Source: DATEDA01 sp963754305 (lineage in GTDB: Bacteria > Pseudomonadota > Gammaproteobacteria > Burkholderiales > SG8-39). Taken from it: DNA of 64,000 nt. The stretch spans positions 124,001 to 188,000 of the forward strand of contig CAVWFR010000049.1 of NCBI GenBank assembly GCA_963754305.1. The letters run 5' to 3'. Of this stretch, positions 49,582 to 57,136 are shown one piece after another. The translations under genes were made by a program, and so were the position numbers. The notes beneath the pieces were generated by a model. The model saw only the letters and a list, made by a program, of their open reading frames with translations. It did no database searches and had not been told where the DNA came from. How positions within the stretch are numbered: position 1 is the first letter of the stretch; each line of letters starts with the position of its first letter.

Positions 49582-49821
49582 ATGAACATCCCCGACCCCC
49601 AGCACAGCCGACTCGAGACCGTCCTTGGCGCGGTGCTCTACCTGATGACCGCCTACAAGCGCACCAGCTGCCCGCGCATCGCCGCGTGCGTCGCCGCGCA
49701 TCTCGATTGCCTGGCGGCGCATCCTCATGCCGACCGCACGATCCGGGAGGTCTGCGCGGGGATGCGCGAAGAATGGGGGAGCGCGGCCAGAGCCGCGGCT
49801 CCCCGATCGAGCCTTCACTGA
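49582..49821 (+). CDS. Small protein between hemP and hmuS
   Basis: A 79-residue, mostly helical cytoplasmic protein: SRLETVLGAVLYLMTAYKRT, then AACVAAHLDCLAAHPHADRT and a C-terminal MREEWGSAARAA. Small proteins of this kind, with the words VLYLMTAY and HLDCLAAHP, occur between hemP and haem-utilisation genes in betaproteobacteria (recall). Three cysteines and four histidines are present but there is no clear haem motif. Function unknown; the operon suggests haem handling. It ends eight bases before hmuS. Confidence 0.75.
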   Translation: MNIPDPQHSRLETVLGAVLYLMTAYKRTSCPRIAACVAAHLDCLAAHPHADRTIREVCAGMREEWGSAARAAAPRSSLH

Positions 49822-49829
49822 GCACCCAT

Positions 49830-50909
49830 ATGACGGGCTCGGCTATCCGCCACAACGACGCCGCGAGACTTCGTGCGGCATGGCGGGAGCTGAGATCGGA
49901 ACGAAAGGTTCGCCAGCGCGACGCCGCCGAGATCCTCGGCGTGTCCGAGGCCGAGCTGCTCGCAACCGGAGTCGGCGACCGCGTGACGCGCCTCGAGGGC
50001 GACATGCGCCGGGTGCTCAAGCGCGCGCCGGAGCTCGGGCGCGTCATGGCCCTCACCCGCAACGAATCGTGCGTGCACGAGAAGACCGGCGTCTATGCGA
50101 ACCTCGACGTCTCCGGAAAGATGGGACTCGCGCTCGGCGAAGACATCGACTTGCGGCTCTTCTTCGCGCACTGGCAGCACGGCTTCGCCGTCGCCGAGCC
50201 CGGCGCGCACGGACCGATGCGGAGCCTCCAGATCTACGACGCCGCCGGCCAGGCGGTGCACAAGATATTCCTCAAGGACGGCGGCGATGTCGCCGCGTAC
50301 GAGCGCATCGTCCACGACTTCGCCGCGCCCGAGCAGGCTCCCGGGCTCGAGGTGTCGCCGCGCGTTGCCCGCGCGCTGGAGCGCCCGGACGGGGCAATCG
50401 ACACTCCCGGGTTGCGCGCGGCATGGGCCGGCCTTCGGGATACGCACGAGTTCTTCGGCATGTTGAAGAAGTTCGGCCTAATGCGCATGCAGGCGCTCCG
50501 TCTCGCCGGTCACGAGTTCGCTTACCCGGCAGCCGTGGACGGCGCGCGGCGGCTGCTCCAAGAAGCATCCGCGAGCGGGCTGCCGATCATGATCTTCGTC
50601 GGCAATCCCGGCTGCATCCAGATCCATACCGGACCGGTGAAGAACGTGAAGCTCATGGAGCACTGGTTGAACGTGCTCGATCCCGGGTTCAACCTCCATC
50701 TGCGCGAAGACCGGATCGCATCGGCATGGGTGGTCAAGAAGCCCACAGTCGACGGCACCGTGACGTCGCTCGAGCTGTTCGACGCCGCCGGTGAAACGAT
50801 TGCCATGCTGTTCGGGAAGCGCAAGCCCGGTCTGCCGGAGATGCCGGAGTGGCAGGCCACCGTCGAAAGGCTCTTCCCGCTCGCGGTCGCTGCAGCCCGA
50901 GCAAAGTGA
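49830..50909 (+). CDS. hmuS: Haem-degrading / haem-trafficking protein HmuS (HemS family)
   Basis: A 359-residue cytoplasmic protein with two repeats of the HemS fold. It binds haem taken up by the cell and either passes it on or opens the ring to release iron. Family segments: RQRDAAEILGVSEAELLATG, MALTRNESCVHEKTGVYANL, DLRLFFAHWQHGFAV, then in the second half FVGNPGCIQIHTGPVKNVK, NLHLREDRIASAWVVKKPT and GTVTSLELFDAAGETIAMLF. No haem ABC transporter genes (hmuTUV) follow, which is unusual. The ATG at 49830 gives the conserved N-terminus. Confidence 0.93.
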   Translation: MTGSAIRHNDAARLRAAWRELRSERKVRQRDAAEILGVSEAELLATGVGDRVTRLEGDMRRVLKRAPELGRVMALTRNESCVHEKTGVYANLDVSGKMGLALGEDIDLRLFFAHWQHGFAVAEPGAHGPMRSLQIYDAAGQAVHKIFLKDGGDVAAYERIVHDFAAPEQAPGLEVSPRVARALERPDGAIDTPGLRAAWAGLRDTHEFFGMLKKFGLMRMQALRLAGHEFAYPAAVDGARRLLQEASASGLPIMIFVGNPGCIQIHTGPVKNVKLMEHWLNVLDPGFNLHLREDRIASAWVVKKPTVDGTVTSLELFDAAGETIAMLFGKRKPGLPEMPEWQATVERLFPLAVAAARAK

Positions 50910-50929
50910 GCGCCCCCCGGCGGCCTTCC

Positions 50930-50959
50930 TTGACCATCTGAATGAGAACGGTTATCGTT
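50930..50959 (+). promoter_or_regulatory. Promoter with Fur box before tonB
   Basis: TTGACC (50930-50935), 17-base spacer and TATCGT (50953-50958), covered by the Fur-like 19-mer AATGAGAACGGTTATCGTT (50941-50959). This box matches the hemP one at 17 of 19 positions and has the same spacing to -35 and -10. About 120 bases of leader follow before tonB. Confidence 0.75.
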
Positions 50960-51079
50960 CAAGCCATCTTGCGCTGCCCAGCACTCGCATGCTGCGGCGG
51001 CGCGACCTTCCGCTGAGCCGACCGGTCGGGCGCGTCGTGCGCCGGCCGAAGGCTCGCGCCCAGCCAGCCACACCCACGG

Positions 51080-51823
51080 GTGAAGCCAGCCAGGCGCTTC
51101 GAGGAAAGTGAAGCGCGCTTGGCCGCCTCGTCGCTCGATCTCCGTAATGCCTCCCGGTTGCGTCCGGCGCCGCCGCCACGCGACCTGCGCACCCGGCTCC
51201 CGGGAATCGCGTTTGCCGTCGGCCTGCACGTCGCGGCGATCGTCTGGTTGCTGCAATTCGAAAGCGTGCGGCGGGAACTCGTTCTCGCAGCGCCGATCAT
51301 GGTCAATCTGATCTCGCCGCCGCAGGTCGCCGTCGCGCCGCCAAAGCCGCCCGAACCGGTGAAACCGAAGCCGCAACTCCGTCCGCGTCCGCAGCCCCAG
51401 GCGGTCGAGCCCCCGCCGATCATCACCGCGCCGACGGAAACGCCCTCGACGTTCGTCGCGCCGGCGGCGCCGGCGCCCCAGCCCCCGTCGCCGATCGAGG
51501 CCGCGCCGAAAGCCGAGGCCGCGCCTCCCCCGGCGCCGATCGTCCCGCCGCGCTACAACGCCGACTACTTGCAGAATCCGGCGCCGAGCTATCCGCCGCT
51601 CGCGCGCCGCATGGGCGAGCAAGGCCGCGTGATCCTGCGGGTGCTGGTCTCGAGCGACGGCGTGCCGGAGAAGGTCGAGCTGCGCACCTCGAGCGGCTCG
51701 GCGCGGCTCGACGAGTCGGCGCTCGATACGGTCAAGCGCTGGAAATTCGTGCCGGCGCGCCAGGGCAGCCAGCCGGTCGCGGCGTGGGTGCTCGTCCCGA
51801 TCTTTTTCTCGCTTCAGGGCTAG
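51080..51823 (+). CDS. tonB: TonB energy-transducing protein
   Basis: A 247-residue periplasm-spanning protein that carries the energy of the proton gradient to outer-membrane receptors. One membrane helix at about 41-57 (PGIAFAVGLHVAAIVWLL), then a long proline-rich stretch (about 75-155, with KPPEPVKPKPQLRPRPQPQ), and the C-terminal TonB domain (about 170-247): APSYPPLARRMGEQGRVILR and DTVKRWKFVPARQG. The start is taken as GTG 51080; no better codon has a clear ribosome site. First of tonB-exbB-exbD under the Fur-boxed promoter. Confidence 0.9.
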   Translation: MKPARRFEESEARLAASSLDLRNASRLRPAPPPRDLRTRLPGIAFAVGLHVAAIVWLLQFESVRRELVLAAPIMVNLISPPQVAVAPPKPPEPVKPKPQLRPRPQPQAVEPPPIITAPTETPSTFVAPAAPAPQPPSPIEAAPKAEAAPPPAPIVPPRYNADYLQNPAPSYPPLARRMGEQGRVILRVLVSSDGVPEKVELRTSSGSARLDESALDTVKRWKFVPARQGSQPVAAWVLVPIFFSLQG

Positions 51824-51873
51824 GCGGCTCGCGAACGAGCGCTCGAACCGTTCCGCGGCAACGACAGGAAAGC

Positions 51874-52620
51874 ATGGAACCGATCCACGGCCTGGGCTTC
51901 GCCCACTTTCTCGCGCAGACCGACGTCGTCGGCCGGGCGATCCTGATCATCCTCGTCGCGATGTCGGTCGCGACCTGGTATCTCATCATGGTGAAGAGCC
52001 TGCAGGCGCTCGCCGCGAAACGGCGCACCGGGCGGTTCCTCGCGATGTTCTGGGACGCGCCGTCGCTCGCGGCCGTCGAGCGGCGGCTCGAGGAGCACCA
52101 CCCCGACGAGCCGTTTTCCCATCTCGCCTATCACGCGATCGTCTCGTCGCGCCATCACGCGCGGCACGGCGCCGACCGGCTGAACGAGGCCGGCAGCGCG
52201 GCGGACTTCCTCACCCGCGCCATGCGCCGCGTGATCGACGAGGAGACGACGCGGCTCGAGTCGGGCCTCGCCGTGCTCGCTTCCGTCGGCAGCACCGCGC
52301 CCTTCGTCGGGCTGTTCGGGACGGTGTGGGGCGTGTATCACGCGCTCGTCGCGATCGGCATGAGCGGCCAGGGCACGCTCGACAAGGTGGCGGGCCCGGT
52401 CGGCGAGGCGCTGATCATGACCGCGCTCGGGCTCGCGGTCGCGATTCCCGCGGTGCTCGCCTACAACGCCTTCGGGCGCCGCAACCGCATCGTGCTCGCG
52501 CGGCTCGACGCGTTCGCCCATGACCTGTTCGCGTTTCTCACCACCGGCGCGCACTACGGCGAAGCCGACTCGCCGCCGGCGCGGCCGCCCGCGCCCCGCG
52601 TCGTCAAGGCGGGCACGTAG
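51874..52620 (+). CDS. exbB: ExbB proton-channel protein
   Basis: A 248-residue MotA/TolQ/ExbB-family protein, five of which form the proton channel with ExbD. Membrane helices at about 20-38 (AILIILVAMSVATWYLI), 130-155 and 168-190; the conserved signature is STAPFVGLFGTVWGVYHALV, followed by VGEALIMTALGLAVAIPAVL. The helix-loop between residues 40 and 125 lies in the cytoplasm. It begins 50 bases after tonB and ends two bases before exbD. Confidence 0.95.
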   Translation: MEPIHGLGFAHFLAQTDVVGRAILIILVAMSVATWYLIMVKSLQALAAKRRTGRFLAMFWDAPSLAAVERRLEEHHPDEPFSHLAYHAIVSSRHHARHGADRLNEAGSAADFLTRAMRRVIDEETTRLESGLAVLASVGSTAPFVGLFGTVWGVYHALVAIGMSGQGTLDKVAGPVGEALIMTALGLAVAIPAVLAYNAFGRRNRIVLARLDAFAHDLFAFLTTGAHYGEADSPPARPPAPRVVKAGT

Positions 52621-52622
52621 CG

Positions 52623-53048
52623 ATGGCCTTCGGCGGCTTCGATTCGAGCGTCAGCGGGCATCGCCCGATGGCGGAGATCAACATGATCCCGCTGATCGAC
52701 GTGATGCTGGTGCTGCTCGTCATCTTCATCATCACCGCGCCGCTCCTCACCCACGCGGTGAAGCTCGACCTGCCCAAGGCGGCGAGCGTGCCGAACGTCG
52801 CCAAGCCCGACCACATCCAGCTCGCGATCGACGCCGCCGGGGTGCTGTTCTGGAACGGCGAGCAGGTCGACCGCGCCGGGCTGCGCGCGCGCCTGCAGGC
52901 CGCCTCCCGGCAGGCGCCGCAGCCCGAGATCCACCTGCGCGCCGACCAGACGGCGCAGTATCGGTCGGTCGCCGAGGTGATCGCCGACGCCGCGGCAGCG
53001 GGCCTCACGCGCATCGGATTCGTCTCGGACCCGAACGAACCGCGGTAG
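52623..53048 (+). CDS. exbD: ExbD proton-channel protein
   Basis: A 141-residue partner of ExbB. After a short cytoplasmic N-terminus comes the single helix with the proton-carrying aspartate: MAEINMIPLIDVMLVLLVIF (residues about 17-36, D27). The C-terminal periplasmic domain (HAVKLDLPKAASVPN onward) is typical of ExbD/TolR. It follows exbB by two bases. Confidence 0.95.
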   Translation: MAFGGFDSSVSGHRPMAEINMIPLIDVMLVLLVIFIITAPLLTHAVKLDLPKAASVPNVAKPDHIQLAIDAAGVLFWNGEQVDRAGLRARLQAASRQAPQPEIHLRADQTAQYRSVAEVIADAAAAGLTRIGFVSDPNEPR

Positions 53049-53150
53049 GGGCGCACGGCGATTCGCGCAGCCGAAGCCGGAGTTCGCCCCGCCCGGAGCC
53101 TCGATCCCTCCGGGCGCGACCGTCATCGCGGTGGCGCCCGGCGCGCGACG

Positions 53151-53246
53151 ATGCGGCTGCTCGCCGCGCTCGTCTGCGCCGTCGCGTTCATCCACGCGCC
53201 CGCGCGGGCCGACGAGGGCGCGCAGACGATCCTGACGGGCAGTTGA
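53151..53246 (+). pseudogene. N-terminal stub of an FTR1-like iron permease (putative)
   Basis: An ATG begins a signal peptide (MRLLAALVCAVAFIHAPARA) followed by DEGAQTIL, which is how FTR1-family iron permeases with an N-terminal periplasmic domain often start (DEGAQT.LHLLDY, from recall). After that the frame reads TGS and stops; nothing of the remaining 600 or so residues is present. Its place after exbD in an iron cluster fits an iron permease lost by deletion. The match is short, so the family call is tentative. The rest of 53049-53299 shows nothing recognised. Confidence 0.45.
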
Positions 53247-53299
53247 AAGACAGCGCGTCGCGAGTGCGACGCAGGCTCAGGCGGCGTACGGCGTGCGCG

Positions 53300-53806
53300 T
53301 CAGGGGCGCACCGGGCGCGGGAACTCCTCGCCGAGCCAATCGTCGAGGAGCACCTTCTCGTATCGCAGCGGGTCGGAGGGAGTGATGCCGACGGCGGTCG
53401 GGTAGGCGACGCTGCGCAACCGGCGCTCACCTTCCCGCACGATCGTGCCGTCCGGACGCGCGAGCCTGAACTGCAGGTCGATTCGCGCCGGGTACACGTC
53501 GCTGATCACGCGGACGCTCGCCGCCGGCGGATGGCGCAGCGGCTCGAAGGTACCCGCGAGGTTGATGTCGGTGATCGTCACGACGAGCGTCTCGCCGGCG
53601 GGTACCCGGGCCGCTCCCCGCGCCTCGAGGTATCGCTTGAGCTCCGCGAGGTACAGGTTGCGCGCCGCAGGGGACGGCAGAGCGCCGTCGCGCAGATCGG
53701 TGAATGACTTCGGATCGACGTACACGACCTGCACCGGTCCGGCGGCTGCGGCCGGCATGCACGCCAGCGCGAGGGCCAAGAGGCAGAGCAGACGGTTCGT
53801 TCGCAT
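53300..53806 (-). CDS. Exported DUF3016 protein
   Basis: A 168-residue protein with a signal peptide (1-22, ending PAAAAG) and the DUF3016 domain: VQVVYVDPKSFTDLRD, the NLYLAELKRYLEARGAARVP helix, LVVTITDINLAGTFEP and the C-terminal YEKVLLDDWLGEEF. Function unknown; the family is found in the periplasm of proteobacteria. It points against the iron genes on both sides, and its start is next to the 375-base intergenic region that holds the receptor promoter. Confidence 0.85.
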   Translation of the reverse strand: MRTNRLLCLLALALACMPAAAAGPVQVVYVDPKSFTDLRDGALPSPAARNLYLAELKRYLEARGAARVPAGETLVVTITDINLAGTFEPLRHPPAASVRVISDVYPARIDLQFRLARPDGTIVREGERRLRSVAYPTAVGITPSDPLRYEKVLLDDWLGEEFPRPVRP

Positions 53807-54041
53807 GTTCGCTTCCCCAGGGACTGGCGCCGGATGTCCGGTGAACGGGGCAGGCGCCGCACGTATTCCGGCCGGATCGCGCCGCGGCGGATGACGTGCG
53901 GCAGCGATCATCATACGCGCCGCACGCCCGTCTCCCCGCTGCGCCCGCTTACCGTCCCGAGCCACGCTCCGCTGCGACACCGCTTTACGGCGGCGATCAC
54001 TGCCCGCGGTGCGTGCGGTGCTTCGGCTTCCTCGACAGTCC

Positions 54042-54072
54042 TTTACAAATGCAATTGAGAACGCTTAGCATT
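54042..54072 (+). promoter_or_regulatory. Promoter with Fur-like box before the siderophore receptor
   Basis: TTTACA (54042-54047), 17-base spacer, TTAGCA (54065-54070), overlapped by the Fur-like ATTGAGAACGCTTAGCATT (54054-54072), which agrees at 13 of 19 positions with the hemP box. A leader of about 105 bases follows, with a GCCAGCCAGG copy at 54109. The rest of 53807-54041 shows no other element. Confidence 0.6.
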
Positions 54073-54181
54073 CGCACAACGGGAGCTTGAGAAACAGGCC
54101 CGCAGGGAGCCAGCCAGGGGACCGAGGTCCAACCCAGCAAGCCCAGGTTTAGCCAGTCAATGCAACGACTTGGGGGGTTCC

Positions 54182-56413
54182 ATGGCTCGGTTTCCCCGGC
54201 GGCCGATCGCCGCCGCCGTCATCCTGATGTTCTCCGGCGCCGGGGCGGCGCTCGCGCAGCAACCGGCGGCCCCTGAGGCGGCCCAGGCGCCGACGCAAAC
54301 GATGCCGGAAGTGAAAGTGACCGCGCCCCCGGACGGCGGGCAGGGCTTCAAGGTCGAACCAAGCCGCGGGCCGCTACGCACCGAGACGCCGCTGCGCGAC
54401 ATTCCGCAATTCATGAACGTGGTGCCCGAGACCCTGCTCCGGCAGGAGGCAGCGACTTCGCTCGCCGACGCGCTGCGCAACGTCCCCGGCATTACGTACA
54501 CCGCTGCGGAGGGCGGCGTCACCGCGTCGTCGATTCTGTGGCTGCGCGGATTTCCGGTCGCAGGCGATCTGTTCCTCGACGGCGTGCGCGACGTCGGCGA
54601 GTACAACCGCGATCTCTTCAACATCCAGCAGGTGGAGGTGTTGAAGGGGCCGTCGGCGCTCACGTTCGGCCGCGGATCGACGGGCGGGGTCATCAACCAG
54701 GTCAGCAAGGTGCCCGAGTTGCTGCAGCGCACGGAAGTAGGCCTCAGCGTCGGAACGAACGGCGAGGCGCGGCTCGTCGGCGACATGAATACCATCATCG
54801 GCGAAGGCAACGCGCTTCGCATCAACGCGCTCGGCGAGTATTCCGAGACCTACCGCGACACGATCCAGAACCACCAGGCCGGCTTCGCGCCGACGCTGCG
54901 CTTCGGCATCGGCTCGGCGACCGAAGTGATGCTCGCGTACGAGTTCCTCTACACCAACACCAAGACGGACTACGGCCAGCCGACTCTCGGGCCGACGTTC
55001 AACTTCGCCATGCCGCCGGTCAACGCGAAGCGGTATTACGGGCTTTCGAACTACGATTACACCGACCTGACGACCAACATCGCGACGGCCACGATCGATC
55101 ACCGGTTCAGCGATGCGTTCAGCCTCCGCAACACGACCCGCTGGGCGAACTACAAGCGCAAGGGGGAAGCGACCCAGGGCGTGCTCGCCACGGTCAATTC
55201 GCTCGGCAAGGCCGTGACCACCGCCACACCCTACGATCAGCTGCTCGTGACGCGCACGCACAACAAGGCGCGCGACAACGACGACGACGTGCTCATCAAC
55301 CAGACCGACGTCACGTGGAAGGTCCAGACCGGCGCGATCAAGCACACCGTCACCGGCGGCCTGGCGCTCGCGGCGGAGCGCCTCAACCGCACCACCTTCG
55401 CCTTCGACGGGAACCCGGTCGCGCCGGGGATCCAGGCACCGACGTCGAACACTCCGCTGCTGACGCCCGATCCCTACACCAACATCTCTTACACCAAGAC
55501 GCCACAAAACGAGAACGTGTCGAAGGGGGACACGGTCGCGGTCTACGGGCTCGACCAGATCGAGCTCTCGCCGCAGTGGAAGCTCGTCGCCGGCCTGCGC
55601 TACGAGTGGTATGACTCGCAGACGCAGCAGAACTCGCTCAACAACATCGGCACGAACGTCGGCCCGTTCTCGCGCACCGACAACCTGTGGAGCGGCCGCC
55701 TGGGCGCCATCTGGCAGCCGACGCAAGCGCAGTCGTACTACGTCTCGTGGGGCAACGCGTACAACCCCTCGGGCGAGCTTGGCGTTTACGGGGCGTCGGC
55801 GACGAACCTCACCGCCGTCACCGCTTTGCTCGAGCCAGAGGAGACCGAGAACTACGAGGTGGGCGCGCAATGGGACTTCACGAACGCGCTGCGGCTGCGC
55901 ACGGCGGTGTTCCGCACCGAGAAGCAGAACGCGCGGTTCACCGATCCGGCGGACGGCGTCGTGAAGCTCGGGGGCGAGCGTCGCGTCGACGGTGTGGAGG
56001 CGGAGCTCGCCGGCTCGATCTCCACCAACTGGGACATCTACGCCGGCGGCGCGTACATGGACGGCAAGATCATCAAAAGTGATCTGCTCACGACCGGCAA
56101 GCACATGACCGTCGCTCCCTGGTCCGGTAACGTCTGGAGCGTCTACCGCCTGGGCGGCGGCTGGCAGATCGGGGCCGGGGTGTTCGCCTCGACCTCCCGC
56201 TGGCTCGACGAGCAGAACCGCGCCAAGATTCCCGGGTGGGCGCGCTTCGACGGGATGGTCGGCTACATCCAGCGGAGCTACGACATCCAGCTCAACGTCT
56301 TCAACATCTTCGACAAGGTGTATTACGTCGGCGGCTATCAGAACAACCCGGTCCGCGTGCTGCCGGCCCAGTCGGCCACCGCGCTGCTCACCTTCCGGTA
56401 TCGCTTCTACTGA
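54182..56413 (+). CDS. TonB-dependent catecholate-type siderophore receptor
   Basis: A 743-residue outer-membrane receptor. Signal peptide about 1-25 (AAALAQ), a TonB-box-like MPEVKVTAP near residue 40, the plug domain (RDIPQFMNVVPETLLRQEAA through QVEVLKGPSALTFGRGSTGG), and a 22-stranded barrel ending in the aromatic terminus LLTFRYRFY. The plug wording and absence of an N-terminal signalling domain resemble Fiu/BfrD-type receptors for catecholates. PiuC follows, as is common for this class. Start is the ATG at 54182 with GGGGGG upstream; a TTG at 54170 is less likely. Confidence 0.93.
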   Translation: MARFPRRPIAAAVILMFSGAGAALAQQPAAPEAAQAPTQTMPEVKVTAPPDGGQGFKVEPSRGPLRTETPLRDIPQFMNVVPETLLRQEAATSLADALRNVPGITYTAAEGGVTASSILWLRGFPVAGDLFLDGVRDVGEYNRDLFNIQQVEVLKGPSALTFGRGSTGGVINQVSKVPELLQRTEVGLSVGTNGEARLVGDMNTIIGEGNALRINALGEYSETYRDTIQNHQAGFAPTLRFGIGSATEVMLAYEFLYTNTKTDYGQPTLGPTFNFAMPPVNAKRYYGLSNYDYTDLTTNIATATIDHRFSDAFSLRNTTRWANYKRKGEATQGVLATVNSLGKAVTTATPYDQLLVTRTHNKARDNDDDVLINQTDVTWKVQTGAIKHTVTGGLALAAERLNRTTFAFDGNPVAPGIQAPTSNTPLLTPDPYTNISYTKTPQNENVSKGDTVAVYGLDQIELSPQWKLVAGLRYEWYDSQTQQNSLNNIGTNVGPFSRTDNLWSGRLGAIWQPTQAQSYYVSWGNAYNPSGELGVYGASATNLTAVTALLEPEETENYEVGAQWDFTNALRLRTAVFRTEKQNARFTDPADGVVKLGGERRVDGVEAELAGSISTNWDIYAGGAYMDGKIIKSDLLTTGKHMTVAPWSGNVWSVYRLGGGWQIGAGVFASTSRWLDEQNRAKIPGWARFDGMVGYIQRSYDIQLNVFNIFDKVYYVGGYQNNPVRVLPAQSATALLTFRYRFY

Positions 56414-56455
56414 CGCCGGCCGCGCGCCAGCTGACCCGCAAGGCAGCCAGCCGAA

Positions 56456-57136
56456 ATGCTCGTACGAATCCCGCAAGTGCTGTCGCCCGAGCAGGCGGCC
56501 CACTGCCGCGCGCGCGTCGAGGCCGCGCAGTGGGTGGACGGCAACGTCACCTCCGGGCACCAGTCGGCGCGCATGAAGTCGAACGAGCAGCTGCCCGAGG
56601 ACTCGGCGGTGGCGCGGGAGATGGGCGCGGCCATCGCCGCCGCGGTCGAGCGCCACCCCCTGTTCATCTCCGCCGCGCTGCCGAGCCGCGTGTTCCCGCC
56701 GCTCTTCAACCGCTACCGCGGCGGCATGGAGTTCGGCAGCCACGTCGACAGCGCGATCCGCGTGCACGCGCTCTCGGGCACGCGCATTCGTACCGATCTG
56801 TCGGCGACGCTCTTCCTCACGCCGCCGGAGGCGTACGACGGCGGCGAGCTTCTCGTCGAGGACAACTACGGCGTGCACACGACGAAGCTGCCGGCCGGCG
56901 ACATGGTGCTCTATCCGGCGAGCAGCCTGCACCGCGTCACGCCGGTGACGCGCGGCGCGCGCACCTCGTCGTTCTTCTGGATCCAGAGCATGGTCGCGGA
57001 TGACGCCCGCCGCACCCTCCTCTTCGATCTCGACATGGCGATCGTCCGGCTCACCCGCGACGTCCCCGGCCACGCCTCGCTCGTGTCGCTCACGGCGTGC
57101 TATCACAACCTCCTGCGGATGTGGGCGGAACCTTGA
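56456..57136 (+). CDS. piuC: PiuC/YbiX-family Fe(II)/2-oxoglutarate hydroxylase
   Basis: A 226-residue iron- and 2-oxoglutarate-dependent oxygenase of the double-stranded beta-helix fold. The iron ligands are H and D in the FGSHVDSAIRVH segment and a distal histidine in YPASSLHRVTPVTRG, with R in the same block binding 2-oxoglutarate. PiuC genes accompany catecholate siderophore receptors and affect uptake of siderophore-like antibiotics; the molecular substrate is unclear. It starts 42 bases after the receptor and overlaps the next gene. Confidence 0.95.
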   Translation: MLVRIPQVLSPEQAAHCRARVEAAQWVDGNVTSGHQSARMKSNEQLPEDSAVAREMGAAIAAAVERHPLFISAALPSRVFPPLFNRYRGGMEFGSHVDSAIRVHALSGTRIRTDLSATLFLTPPEAYDGGELLVEDNYGVHTTKLPAGDMVLYPASSLHRVTPVTRGARTSSFFWIQSMVADDARRTLLFDLDMAIVRLTRDVPGHASLVSLTACYHNLLRMWAEP

